From assembly GCF_013184775.1 (NCBI RefSeq), contig NZ_JAATVV010000011.1, positions 1-64,000 of the forward strand: 64,000 nt of DNA, given 5' to 3'. The DNA is from Martelella sp. HB161492 (GTDB lineage Bacteria > Pseudomonadota > Alphaproteobacteria > Rhizobiales > Rhizobiaceae). Shown in pieces: positions 19,198 through 29,332 of the stretch (its first letter is position 1; every line of letters starts with the position of its first letter). Below the pieces are notes generated by a model. It was not told where the DNA came from and did not search any database. It was given only the letters and a program-made list of their open reading frames with translations. The position numbers were made by a program, and so were the translations under genes.

Positions 19198-19336
19198 CAA
19201 AAATGCCTGAGCTGGCGCCAAAGAGCGCGAAGACGGGAACAGAGTGCAATAGTTTCACAACCGGAGCATACGGGCAACAGACAGACATGCACCGGCAGAC
19301 GCATCATCGCGCAACCGGTGCCTTGCATGCCCCCCC

Positions 19337-19407
19337 GCGCTCTATCTTATTGAGTCTACGCATCGTTTCTTTCGAAAAGCGATTCCGATTTTCGAGCCGG
19401 TGCGCTA
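19337..19407 (-). repeat. Dispersed palindromic repeat, copy A
   Basis: One of four related elements in the window. Read on the reverse strand it begins CTAGCGCACC, has a central hairpin (TCGAAAATCG...CGCTTTTCGAAAG) and ends ATTC/CTCAATAAGATAGAGCGC. The TAG in its first four bases is the stop codon of the caspase-like gene. Confidence 0.8.
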
Positions 19408-20703
19408 GTGGCAGCCAAACGACTTTTCCAAGGCTGCGATCCGGGCAACCTCGGCTCGCTCTGCGACGGTCAGCGGTGCATTGGCTGCAGTCACCCCGGC
19501 AATGCAGTCGGCGTTTGAAAAGGCGGCCTTGCCGCGTGCGCTGGTAAAGCAATAGCCGTATTTGTCAAACAGCGTGTTTCGCGCAAGCCACAGTGACTGG
19601 CACTGATCCTCTGCCGCCGCCGGCGCGGTCGAGCGGTTGGCCTGCCGGATCCAGTTGGAATGGGCCCACCCCTCCTGCCCCGCTTCCGTTGCGACATGGA
19701 TCCAGGCGCCGTCCACACCAAGCACGGCAAGCGCGGTGCCTTCCGAGAGCTTGCCAATCATGGACGCGTTCGACGCAGCACCGGAACGAAGTGCGAGAAA
19801 CCCGTCGCCACCGGGATCAAGCCCCGTGACGCGCCAGGAAAAATCCCGTGTGGCCGGCGCCGGCGGAACCGTGGCGGGCTTGAGCTGCGGCATTGCGGCG
19901 ACAAGCGACTGAGCGGCTTTCTCGCCGGCAGCGCGCCCATCGTCACTGCCGAGAAAAATCTCTTCGATCAGCGACGAGTTTTCCCAGGGAACCTGACTTC
20001 CGTCGGTCGCAGACACCACATCGGAGCGAACCTTGCGCATCATCGCATGGAGATCGTCGTCGGGCTCGGAAAGATGCGTCAGCAGCGCTTCGGTGAAAGG
20101 GCTGTTGCGGCCATTGCCGTCGAGCGCAACGTTTCCGGGTTGCGTCGAGAATGCGATATAGGAGCCGACTCCGGCATCGATGCGTGCCAGCCCCCGGCTC
20201 GCACCGCCAACAGAACGTGCTTTCAGACCGACGAGAAACGGGTTGTTGCGGCAAGCATCGAGGATAACGATGTTGCGGTCGGCCCGCATCTCCATCTCAC
20301 GCAGAATGGTCTGGAGACTGACCGAGGAGGCTTTCAGACGCACCTCGTCATCGCCACGGGCATCAACGGGCAGAACGAAATTTTCAGCACCGATCTGAAT
20401 GCCATGACCGGAAAAGTAGAACAGCGCAACGGCATCCGGCTGCAGGGCATCCGACATGCGCGACGTCAGCTGCAGCATGTCGACCCGGTTCAGATCATAG
20501 CCATCAAAGACGTCGAAGCCCAGTTGCCGCAGCGCCTCGGCCACGTCACGGGCATCCTGCGCCGCATTGGGAAGAAAGGGTACGTTTGAATAGCCGGAAT
20601 TGCCGATCACCAGAGCAATGCGCTGGCTGGCCTGCACGCAGGTCCATGACAGGAGAAACAAGACAAATCCGGCGAAACCGGCACGCAGAGCTCTGGCCGT
20701 CAT
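19405..20703 (-). CDS. Caspase-family secreted protein with SH3 and YARHG domains
   Basis: 432 residues. An N-terminal signal peptide (about residues 1-25) is followed by a C14-type caspase/metacaspase domain: RIALVIGNSGYSNVPFLPN opens it, the catalytic dyad is His100 in YFSGHG and Cys151 in ILDACRNNPF, and EIFLG closes the domain. A bacterial SH3-like segment (GFLALRSGAASNASM to GWAHSNWIRQ) and a C-terminal YARHG-type segment (LWLARNTLFDKYGYCF) follow. Likely exported to the periplasm or envelope; the substrate and role are unknown. Both catalytic residues are intact, so activity is plausible. The stop codon lies in a dispersed repeat. Confidence 0.87.
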   Translation of the reverse strand: MTARALRAGFAGFVLFLLSWTCVQASQRIALVIGNSGYSNVPFLPNAAQDARDVAEALRQLGFDVFDGYDLNRVDMLQLTSRMSDALQPDAVALFYFSGHGIQIGAENFVLPVDARGDDEVRLKASSVSLQTILREMEMRADRNIVILDACRNNPFLVGLKARSVGGASRGLARIDAGVGSYIAFSTQPGNVALDGNGRNSPFTEALLTHLSEPDDDLHAMMRKVRSDVVSATDGSQVPWENSSLIEEIFLGSDDGRAAGEKAAQSLVAAMPQLKPATVPPAPATRDFSWRVTGLDPGGDGFLALRSGAASNASMIGKLSEGTALAVLGVDGAWIHVATEAGQEGWAHSNWIRQANRSTAPAAAEDQCQSLWLARNTLFDKYGYCFTSARGKAAFSNADCIAGVTAANAPLTVAERAEVARIAALEKSFGCH

Positions 20704-20783
20704 TCCGTCGCATTCCCCATGACCACCTTAAGCGGCAGCATGGCACAGCCCCGGAAAGCGATCAATTGTGAAAATGCGCGTCC

Positions 20784-20862
20784 AGCGCATCGTTCTTTTC
20801 GAAAGTCTGAATCGATTTTCGAAGAGAACGATGCGTCGATTCAATAAGATAGGGCGCGCTAG
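20784..20862 (+). repeat. Dispersed palindromic repeat, copy B
   Basis: An 18-bp imperfect hairpin, GCATCGTTCTTTTCGAAA against TTTCGAAGAGAACGATGC with one wobble, followed by CGATTCAATAAGATAGGGCGCGCTAG. The reverse-strand AbrB-family gene ends in the terminal CTAG (TAG stop at 20861-20859). Confidence 0.85.
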
Positions 20863-21926
20863 AGTGACGTCCGGTTCGCCACGAACCGTGCCAGCATCGG
20901 CCCCAGTGCCATGACGAAGAAGAAACGGGCGATCTGCATCGACATGACGAAGGCGACATCGACATGGGTGGTGGCGGAAATGATGGCAACGGCATCGGCG
21001 CCGCCGGGGCTGGTGGCCAGATAGGCCGTCAGTGGATCAACGCCGGCAAAGACGACGAGAAGGCTGGCAAAACCGGCACAGATGAGAACGAGGCAGACGA
21101 TCGACAGCAGAACCCGTGGCAATGCCTTGCCAGCGTGACGGATCACGTCGCGATCAAAGCGCGAACCGATCCCCCAGCCGACAAGTGCATAGGACAGTGC
21201 CAGAAGCAGCTGCGGCAATTCTATGGTGATGAGGCCGGCAATGTTCAGTGCCGAACCCAGGATCACCGGAACGATCATCGGGCCGGCGGGGATGTTCGAG
21301 ACACGGCCGATCGCCACGCCGACAACGACCATGGCCAGCGTTGCACCAAGCGCCTGCCAGTCCGGCTGCACCAGCCATGAAACGGTTGCGACCGCCGGTG
21401 CCCCGCTGCTCGCCGCCCAGATGGTGGCCACCGTCGCTGCAACGATGGTGACGATCACGACACGGGTATACTGCATGAAGGCGACGAGACGCATGTCAGC
21501 GCCGAAGGAGGCAGACATCAGCGTCATCACCGTTGCGGCGCCCGGAAAGGATCCCCAGATCGCCGTCGTTCCCGGCAAGACCTGCAGCTTTGCCAGCACC
21601 CAGCCAAGCAGAATGGCGGCAAACACGACAGAGAGGACACCGCCGATGAAGATCGGCCATTCCTTGCTGATCTCCGTGACGATCGGCAAGGTCATCGTCC
21701 GCGCGATCAGGCAGCCGACGACCCCTTGCGCCAGGTTGAAGGGAAGGCGCGAAACCGAAATTCTGTTGCCGAAAAACGAAAAGCAGATCGCTGCGATCAT
21801 CGGTCCAAGAAGAAGCGCAGCCGGCAGACCGACCCATTCGAGACCGACAATCAATACAAGTGACGTGGCAATCAGCCCGGCCCAGATCGCAACGTTTCGT
21901 GTGGTCGAATTCTGATCCTCAGACAT
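20859..21926 (-). CDS. AbrB/AmoA-like family inner-membrane protein
   Basis: 355 residues with about ten hydrophobic segments, matching the family annotated as AbrB (putative ammonia monooxygenase, Pfam AbrB duplication), whose two halves repeat. Landmarks are GLPAALLLGPMIAAI near residue 33, the GSFPGAATVMTLMSASFGADMRLVAFMQYTR region split over two helices, and ATSPGGADAVAIIS near 310. Function is uncertain; the older regulator or monooxygenase labels are not supported by the membrane topology, and transport is more likely. GAAGGTGAG precedes the ATG. A MarR regulator gene lies just upstream on the same strand. Confidence 0.8.
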   Translation of the reverse strand: MSEDQNSTTRNVAIWAGLIATSLVLIVGLEWVGLPAALLLGPMIAAICFSFFGNRISVSRLPFNLAQGVVGCLIARTMTLPIVTEISKEWPIFIGGVLSVVFAAILLGWVLAKLQVLPGTTAIWGSFPGAATVMTLMSASFGADMRLVAFMQYTRVVIVTIVAATVATIWAASSGAPAVATVSWLVQPDWQALGATLAMVVVGVAIGRVSNIPAGPMIVPVILGSALNIAGLITIELPQLLLALSYALVGWGIGSRFDRDVIRHAGKALPRVLLSIVCLVLICAGFASLLVVFAGVDPLTAYLATSPGGADAVAIISATTHVDVAFVMSMQIARFFFVMALGPMLARFVANRTSL

Positions 21927-22064
21927 GCGTGCTCACCTTCATCGCAACAAGCCGCATACCGGGCGCGGCGCCCTCTCCTCCCCATTCCAATGCGGCCGCA
22001 ATGCTTCGTCGCCGGCCGGACAATGCGATGATCATGAGCTGTCTCCAGATAGTGTCGCTGGCAT

Positions 22065-22511
22065 TCAAGTGATCCGATCAAGCAGCCGGATGGCATCGGC
22101 AAGGTGATCCCGCTCCGCCTCGGAGAAACGCTCCGCCAGCACCGTGGCAAGCCAGCTCTCACGGCGGGCACGGTCTTGCCCCAGCCAGGACACGGCCTTT
22201 TGCGAGAGTGTCAGAAGCTGGCTGCGGCCGTCGGTCGGATCGGGGCGACGCTCCAGATAGCCCTGCTCGCCAAGCTTTGCGACAACGGCACTCATGGACT
22301 GCGCCGTGACCCCTTCCGCACGCGCAAGCGCACTCATCGTTGCCGCACCATCACGGTCCAGCCGAACGATCACACTGATTTGAGATGGCGTCAGCCCGCC
22401 CCGGTCAACCTCGTCACGCAGCCGCCTGCGGATCTGGCGCATGGCAGCCTGAAGCGCCATTGCAAGATGCGCAGGATCGTCGTCGCGCTCGGTTTCATTG
22501 TCGGAAAGCAT
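22065..22511 (-). CDS. MarR-family transcriptional regulator
   Basis: 148 residues with the winged-HTH of the MarR family: LTPSQISVIVRLDRDGAATMSALARAEGVTAQSMSAVVAKLGEQGYLERRPDPTDGRS contains the recognition helix and the wing with the conserved DGRS turn. The ligand is unknown. It is followed on the same strand, after a 138-base gap, by the AbrB-family membrane protein, a possible target. The ATG at 22511 fits the family length. Confidence 0.88.
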   Translation of the reverse strand: MLSDNETERDDDPAHLAMALQAAMRQIRRRLRDEVDRGGLTPSQISVIVRLDRDGAATMSALARAEGVTAQSMSAVVAKLGEQGYLERRPDPTDGRSQLLTLSQKAVSWLGQDRARRESWLATVLAERFSEAERDHLADAIRLLDRIT

Positions 22512-22628
22512 GGAAGAACTCTTCAGCTAAGATGATCAGTTTAGCTGAACATTTTGTTTTGGCAATAGCAAACCGCGCTTGTGCGCTGTGCGCCAGCTAC
22601 GGGGCATGGAGAACGAACGAGAAAGAGA

Positions 22629-22704
<76 letters not shown>

Positions 22705-22873
22705 GGAAGCGACACTGTCGTGTCGTTGACCGCGGCTATAAAGATGATTCGCCGATTCGGCAAGCACCCATGCACACGGAAAATGAAAAAAGTCGGGACT
22801 ATTTTAGTCCGGTGCAGAAACGAAAAAACGACGCCAGGCGTCGTTCTTCAAATTCTTGATATACAAGAGAAAT

Positions 22874-22949
<76 letters not shown>

Positions 22950-23087
22950 GGAAACAACACTGTCGTGTCGTTGAGAGGCCGTATAAAGAGGATTATCGGT
23001 CTTGGCAAGCACCTGCGAGCGTTTTTTTACACGTTTTCTGTTCGGGCCCTTTCACACCGGCGCGATTCATCCGCCGGAACCGAAAGA

Positions 23088-24005
23088 TCATGCGGCCAGA
23101 AAGGTCCCGCGCATCGTGCAAGCGGCGAAACCGCCAATCCTCGCGCCCGAAATGGCGCCCGATTCGACATCGATATGAAGATGGATATAGGACGGGCGCC
23201 CCATTTCCACGCCCTGCTCGATCAGCACCGCATGGTGTCCATCGCCCAACTGGTCGAAATGATGAATGGCACCGGAAAAAGCCGCCGCAGCCGAGCCTGT
23301 GGCGGGATCTTCGGCAATCCCCATATCGCCGCTGAACATGCGGGCGTGAAAGCTCGAATCATGCCGGACGCCGCCGCGCGTATAGATATAGGGCGATGCA
23401 AGGCGGCCATCCACAAGCGGCGCGATCGAGCGCCAGACACGCGTATCGAAGTCAATGGCTTCCATCGTCCGCAGATTCGTGACGGGGATACAGATGAAGG
23501 GCACACCTGCGGACCAGAGTGTCGGCACATGATTCTCAAAGCCGATCATGGCTGGCTCGAGTCCGAGCATTTCGGCGAGTTTGGCCCGATCGAGCGTCTC
23601 ACGGGCCTGGCGGGAGAGCTGTGGCAGATCGAACTCAGCAAAACTTGTCTTGCCGGGCCGCAGCTTCACCGCACATCGGACCGGTCCGACCTTTTCGGCC
23701 AGTACCGAGACCATGTCGACAGCGGCATCGCCTTCCCGGTTACGCTCGGCAAGAGCAATTGCTCCGCCAACAGTCGGGTGGCCGGCAAAGGGCAGTTCAC
23801 CGCCTGGGGTAAAGATCCGCGCTGTCGCGGTCTGCGAACGGTTTTCGCTGGCCTTGAAAAAGATTGTCTCGGAAAGATTGAACTGCCGGGCTATGGCCGC
23901 CATGGCGTCATCGGACAGGGCATCGGCATCAAAGACCACCGCGAGCGGGTTGCCGGCAAGGGAATGATCCGTAAAAACGTCGTATATCGCAAAATCCAGC
24001 GCCAT
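23088..24005 (-). CDS. PhzF-family isomerase-like protein
   Basis: 305 residues of the PhzF / diaminopimelate-epimerase fold family, made of two similar halves. Typical features are FAIYDVFTDHSLAGNPLAVV at the start, the catalytic-Glu region NLSETIFF near residue 46, TPGGELPFAGHPTVG near 70, and GIAEDPATGSAAAAFSG near 225. No phenazine genes are nearby, so the biosynthetic label should not be taken literally. AGGAGG lies 7 bases before the ATG. It follows the NUDIX gene by 11 bases, implying one operon. Confidence 0.9.
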   Translation of the reverse strand: MALDFAIYDVFTDHSLAGNPLAVVFDADALSDDAMAAIARQFNLSETIFFKASENRSQTATARIFTPGGELPFAGHPTVGGAIALAERNREGDAAVDMVSVLAEKVGPVRCAVKLRPGKTSFAEFDLPQLSRQARETLDRAKLAEMLGLEPAMIGFENHVPTLWSAGVPFICIPVTNLRTMEAIDFDTRVWRSIAPLVDGRLASPYIYTRGGVRHDSSFHARMFSGDMGIAEDPATGSAAAAFSGAIHHFDQLGDGHHAVLIEQGVEMGRPSYIHLHIDVESGAISGARIGGFAACTMRGTFLAA

Positions 24006-24016
24006 GAGGCTTCCTC

Positions 24017-24772
24017 CTAATCCGGTAGTCCGGTCGTCTTTTGATCGAAATACAGCGCAAGCGCGGGTGGCATCGAATGAGAATAATTAAAGGAGAACCG
24101 GTTGTCGCGGTTGATCGCAATAACGTCGTCAATTTCCTTTTCCTTGTCCACCTGCATGTGCGCCCGGATCTTCGCCATCACCGCTGCAGTCGAAAGCGAT
24201 GTGCGGAAGAAACGGTAAAACATCAGGCATGAATCTTCGCGGGCGCAAAAGAGCGTATTGCCGGTTTCGAAATCGGCGAGATCAAGCCCGGTTTCCTCGC
24301 TGACTTCACGCCGCATATTGGCCTCGATATCAACCCTGCCAGCGATAATATCGTCTGGTTCGAGCGAGCCAGAGGCGCAGTAGACCTTGCCCGGATTGGC
24401 CGTGGTCTGGCTCATGCGAATGGCGATGATGTCACCATCTGCCGAAATCATCATTGCCATGGCGAAGGAATGAAAGCTTGCAGGACGCGGTTGCTGCCGG
24501 CGCCACCAGAGATGATAGGCATAGGGAATGACATAAGCCCGCGCGACAATCTGTCCGGCCTCAAGGCTGGCCGCATGCAGTGTCAACAATGAACCGTTGA
24601 AGAGATGCGGATTGGCTGCTGTCTCCTGCTGCCAGTTGGCGTCCACCGCGGCACGGTTGGCCGCAAGCACCGGGCTTTCGCCCGGATCAACCACAATTTC
24701 CAGCCCCGAAAGCGCAAAAGCCACGCCCTCTTCGGGCCAGTCGTCAAAACGGAATTTTGCTGAAGCGCTCAT
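24017..24772 (-). CDS. NUDIX hydrolase-like protein
   Basis: 251 residues. The central part carries a Nudix box: GSLEPDDIIAG, then a longer gap, then REVSEETGLDL (about residues 135-165), with the REXXEEXG glutamates intact but a spacing slightly longer than the consensus. The N-terminal 100 residues look like a family-specific extension. The substrate is unknown. Upstream partner of the PhzF-family gene. GGGGAG precedes the ATG at 24772. Confidence 0.78.
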   Translation of the reverse strand: MSASAKFRFDDWPEEGVAFALSGLEIVVDPGESPVLAANRAAVDANWQQETAANPHLFNGSLLTLHAASLEAGQIVARAYVIPYAYHLWWRRQQPRPASFHSFAMAMMISADGDIIAIRMSQTTANPGKVYCASGSLEPDDIIAGRVDIEANMRREVSEETGLDLADFETGNTLFCAREDSCLMFYRFFRTSLSTAAVMAKIRAHMQVDKEKEIDDVIAINRDNRFSFNYSHSMPPALALYFDQKTTGLPD

Positions 24773-24887
24773 CTTGTTCTCCCCTGCCTGCCGGCCAAAT
24801 CACGGTCCGGCGCGAGAGAACCACGTTGCGCCGCCGCAAACAAGGCCGACGGCACCATTGGCCGTCCGCCATCTGACAGATAGACAA

Positions 24888-24913
24888 AAACCCGCCGGCA
24901 ATGCGGCGGGTTT
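24888..24913 (-). terminator. Intrinsic terminator after the aminotransferase gene
   Basis: AAACCCGCCG and CGGCGGGTTT form a 10-bp stem with a six-base loop. On the reverse strand it ends in a T-rich tract (GGGTTTTTTG), placed 27 bases after the aminotransferase stop. Confidence 0.85.
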
Positions 24914-24939
24914 CTTGATTGTGACAATGCTGAAAAGGA

Positions 24940-26166
24940 TCAGGCTGCCGCTGAAAGCTGGTTGCTCAGCAGCGAGCCAAGCCGGCCGATCCCCTCGTCA
25001 ATCATCGCCGGTTCGGCGCAGGAGAAGCTCAGACGCATGTGGTTGGCGCCCGTTCCGTCGGCATAGAAGGCCTGTCCCGGGACGAAGGCCACCTTGGCTG
25101 TCTTCAATGACAGCTGCAGCAATGCGGCCGCATCCATGGTCTCCGGCAGGGTGATCCAGACGAACATGCCGCCCTCCGGACGGGTCCATGTGACGCCGGC
25201 GGGCATATGCCTGGCAAGCGAGGCGAGCATGGCATCGCGCCGCTCCTTGTAGACCTTGCCGATCTTTTCCGCCTGGGCATTGAAATAGCTTTCGGCAACG
25301 CGGGCAATCGCCATCTGGTTGATGGTCGGCGAATGCAGATCAGCGGCCTGCTTGGCCAGAACCAGCCGGCGGATGATCGGCTTTGCGGCACAGACCCAGC
25401 CAACGCGAAGTCCCGGAGACAGCGTTTTGGAGAAGCTGCCACAATAGAGCGTCCGGGTGTTTTCAATACCACCGCTGCGTTCGCAATCAAGCGTCAGAAG
25501 CGTCTTCTGCCGTTCTCCGTCATAGCGCAGAGCACGATAGGCGGCGTCCTCGATAACGGCAACATCCAGCTCTTCGGCCAGATCGAGAAGCCGTTCACGC
25601 TCCTCAAGCGTCAGGGATTCGCCGGTCGGATTGGCGAAATCTGCCGAAAGATAGGCAAATTTGATCTTCGAGCCGTTCATCTGTGCATCGGCTGCATAGG
25701 CCTGCGGCGTCGTGTTGCCCTTGATGTCGAGCTTCTCGTAGCGCGGTTCATAGGCGTTGAACGCCTGCAGTGCGCCGAGATAGGTCGGCCAGGTCACCAG
25801 CGCGGTATCGCCCGGCGACAGGAACATCTTGCCGAGGTAATCGAGCCCCTGCTGCGAGCCTGATGTGATGAAGATGTTGTCGATCGTGCATTCGATGCCG
25901 CGCGCCTGCATGCGCTTGACGATCCACTCACGAAGGCGCGGATAACCTTCACTGATCGAATACTGAAGTGCCGCACCGGCTTCCGGCCCCGACAGAATGT
26001 CGGAATAGGCAGCCTGAAAGGCATCGGCCGGGAACAGCGCAGGATCAGGAATCCCGCCGGCAAACGAAATGATATCAGGCTGCTCGAGGAGTTTCAGCAG
26101 TTCACGGATTTCCGACGCACCCATCCGTTTGGCGCGCGACGCGTAGATTTTTTCCCAGTCAAGCAT
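24940..26166 (-). CDS. PLP-dependent aminotransferase (class I/II, LysN/ARO8-like)
   Basis: 408 residues of fold type I. Landmarks are FAGGIPDPALFP near residue 36, the TSGSQQGLDYLGKMF stretch that binds the cofactor phosphate, FAYLSADFANPTGES, VIEDAAYRALRYDG, and the PLP lysine in YCGSFSKTLSPGLRVGWV. These place it with 2-aminoadipate/aromatic aminotransferases of the MocR-like aminotransferase clade but without an HTH domain. The exact amino acid is not predictable. GAGGAAAC lies before the ATG at 26166. Confidence 0.9.
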   Translation of the reverse strand: MLDWEKIYASRAKRMGASEIRELLKLLEQPDIISFAGGIPDPALFPADAFQAAYSDILSGPEAGAALQYSISEGYPRLREWIVKRMQARGIECTIDNIFITSGSQQGLDYLGKMFLSPGDTALVTWPTYLGALQAFNAYEPRYEKLDIKGNTTPQAYAADAQMNGSKIKFAYLSADFANPTGESLTLEERERLLDLAEELDVAVIEDAAYRALRYDGERQKTLLTLDCERSGGIENTRTLYCGSFSKTLSPGLRVGWVCAAKPIIRRLVLAKQAADLHSPTINQMAIARVAESYFNAQAEKIGKVYKERRDAMLASLARHMPAGVTWTRPEGGMFVWITLPETMDAAALLQLSLKTAKVAFVPGQAFYADGTGANHMRLSFSCAEPAMIDEGIGRLGSLLSNQLSAAA

Positions 26167-26474
26167 GGGCGTTTCCTCAAGTCTTTTTTAAGTAGCGCCT
26201 AAAAACCACATGGCCTTCATTAAGTCAATAATGCTGACCTAATTTTTGGCAATAAAAATGAACTTTCTCTTCCCTGTCGGTAATTTTGCGTCGCCATATG
26301 CGCCTCCCCCGAAATTTTCAGGAAAGCACGGCCAGCTGCATGGGGTAAGGGCGGCGCGCTTTCGACGGCTGCCGCACCAGCATAAAAGACAGATCAAATT
26401 GTGGGATCAGGCTTATTCAGTCTGAAAATTATGTATGGTATCAATTCTTTGTGAGATTTATTCAGGAGATGAAA
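26167..26474. other. AT-rich gap between aminotransferase and lipoprotein genes
   Basis: About 308 bases without a gene. The part next to the aminotransferase (26185-26275) is AT-rich and presumably holds its promoter; the part near 26400-26450 would hold the lipoprotein promoter. No hairpin or operator stands out. Confidence 0.4.
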
Positions 26475-27233
26475 ATGAATAAATTAGCATTTGCATCACT
26501 TCTACTGTTTTTTCTGGCAGGATGCTCGAAATCTGCCATTGTTGATCTCAATTATGCTCAAACCAATCTGGGTTACAGAAATTCCGGCGGGCTTGCGCCC
26601 GGAAAGATTTTCCTGTGGGACAGTGAAGACAATAAATTGGTGGATCTTCACACCATTGCCAGTCTGGGCTCCGAGCCCCTTGCTGCACCGGCATCTTATC
26701 GGGCGAGCAGTGTCCGGGGCTACAGTGTGGCGCTCGGCGGCCAGTCTCCGGGCATCAATCCGGCTGTCGAGGCGGATATTTCCGGGGCGGTCAGCAGGAA
26801 TATTTCCTACACTGTTGAAGACGCGATCCGGGTCAACAACAACAAGATCTATACAGCCATGAAAGACGCCTATACGGCATTGGGCGAAGATGGCTACCGG
26901 CTCTGGCATGTTGATGATCTGCGGAGCGGGCCGCGATACAAGCTCGTTCTTCTTGTTGATCCGGTTCTGGCATCAAGGGAAACCCTGACCTACGACAAAT
27001 CTGCCGTCGCAAATGGTCGCTTCACCCTTAAGACGGCGGCGATCGGAAAAATCACCCTGACGTTTCCGAATACGGGCACGTCGTCATGCAAGGCGGCGGG
27101 TTCCGAACGCGCCGCATGTTTCATCAATGCCTTTGTTTTGGATGCGTGGGTGAAGCCTGACAAACTACTGGGCTTCAGTCCGGCGACGGATTTTGATCCA
27201 TCGGCGCTGTCCTCTGCATTTCGCAAGCTTTAG
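26475..27233 (+). CDS. Hypothetical lipoprotein
   Basis: 252 residues with a type II signal peptide: MNKLAFASLLLFFLAGC, lipobox LAGC with the lipidated Cys at 17. The mature protein has no recognised domain. It carries two cysteines near the C-terminus (SSCKAAGSERAACF) that could form a disulphide, and no further membrane segment. AGGAG lies six bases before the ATG at 26475; two earlier in-frame starts lack one. It is convergent with ilvC. Function unknown. Confidence 0.8.
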   Translation: MNKLAFASLLLFFLAGCSKSAIVDLNYAQTNLGYRNSGGLAPGKIFLWDSEDNKLVDLHTIASLGSEPLAAPASYRASSVRGYSVALGGQSPGINPAVEADISGAVSRNISYTVEDAIRVNNNKIYTAMKDAYTALGEDGYRLWHVDDLRSGPRYKLVLLVDPVLASRETLTYDKSAVANGRFTLKTAAIGKITLTFPNTGTSSCKAAGSERAACFINAFVLDAWVKPDKLLGFSPATDFDPSALSSAFRKL

Positions 27234-27336
27234 CGCCGGGGGATCATTCGTTTGCCGGACATTGCCACTGCAAGCTTCGGCAGGATTGACCTTCCCGCCA
27301 TTATCGCCCCAGCGCGCAATGGGCAATGAAGAAGGA

Positions 27337-27355
27337 CCGGGCGTTGACCGCCCGG
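27337..27355 (-). terminator. Hairpin downstream of ilvC
   Basis: CCGGGCG and CGCCCGG with a five-base loop; on the reverse strand it is followed by TCCTTCTTC. It lies 33 bases after the ilvC stop. Confidence 0.65.
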
Positions 27356-27387
27356 CCCCAGATGACCGACCCAAAGGTCGCTCAGGA

Positions 27388-28431
<1,044 letters not shown>

Positions 28432-28456
28432 TTATCTCAAAAACCGCGAAATACGG

Positions 28457-29080
28457 TCATTCCGTTGCGAAAAGTGCCCAGAAGCGATCCACCGCCTTGC
28501 TGGCACGGTCTGCAAAATCCCTCGGCTCCAACCGGTCGCCAAGCAGCATGCGCACATGCCAGTCGCCGACAATCAGGCCGTAAAAGACGCGATAGGCGTC
28601 ATCACCGTCATCAAAGACCAGAAGTCCCGAGCGGCGGCCATCTTCAAGAAGCGCGCGTGCACGCTGGTCGATCTGAGCACGTCCGCGTGTCAAAAGCATG
28701 GGGCCAAGCTTCACGCCATCGCGCCCTGCCCGGCCGATTGCCAGCCGGTTCAGCGCGAGCGATACGTCGCCGGCCAGAACCGCCAGCAGATCGACGGCGA
28801 ATGCACGCAGATGATCCTTCAGCTCGGTGGCCGACAGCCGGTGGCCGGCACTTTCAAATGTGCGGACCTTGCTCGCCTGATAGGCGATCATCGCCGAAAG
28901 CAGGCCTTCGCGATCACCAAACCATTTATAGAGACTTTCCTTGGAGCAGCTGGCAGCCCGGGCTATGCCCGCCGTCGTCACTGCCTTTTCGCCACCTTCG
29001 ACAAGCAGATGCAACGCCTGCTCCAGCACGGCCTGCTGTCGCGGGGTGAAACGCTGATCTGCATGACGATCATCAATCAA
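28457..29080 (-). CDS. TetR-family transcriptional regulator
   Basis: 207 residues with an N-terminal HTH (AVTTAGIARAASCSKESLYKWFGDREGLLSAMI), followed by an AefR-like C-terminal ligand domain. The start is a TTG at 29080, eight bases after GGAG; a longer frame extends upstream but its sequence is not family-like. A near-perfect 21-bp palindrome covers the promoter region just upstream, so autoregulation is likely. It lies directly upstream of ilvC on the same strand, but whether it regulates ilvC is unknown. Confidence 0.85.
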   Translation of the reverse strand: MIDDRHADQRFTPRQQAVLEQALHLLVEGGEKAVTTAGIARAASCSKESLYKWFGDREGLLSAMIAYQASKVRTFESAGHRLSATELKDHLRAFAVDLLAVLAGDVSLALNRLAIGRAGRDGVKLGPMLLTRGRAQIDQRARALLEDGRRSGLLVFDDGDDAYRVFYGLIVGDWHVRMLLGDRLEPRDFADRASKAVDRFWALFATE

Positions 29081-29098
29081 GGCATATTCTCCGTAATT

Positions 29099-29119
29099 GG
29101 TACTGTACGGTACGGTACC
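29099..29119. promoter_or_regulatory. 21-bp palindrome, likely TetR-family operator
   Basis: GGTACtGTACgGTACgGTACC: symmetric at 18 of 21 positions, with GTAC repeated every five bases. It lies 19 bases upstream of the TTG start of the TetR gene, where a repressor would block transcription. Confidence 0.7.
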
Positions 29120-29332
29120 GGTCTTTTGCCGGAAAATTCTGCCGAGGTCAAGACGGAATTCATGCGCAGAATGGCATTGGGATGACGAAAATGAAGCCGA
29201 TATCAGCGTCCTGTGAGACCCGACCGCGGATGGCGAACACTGCGTAAACGTCAAATCACTTGAAAAACGAACGGCGAAAGCCCAGATATTGATCAACCGA
29301 TTAAGAAACGGATGATTCGTTTAGGTGTCATC

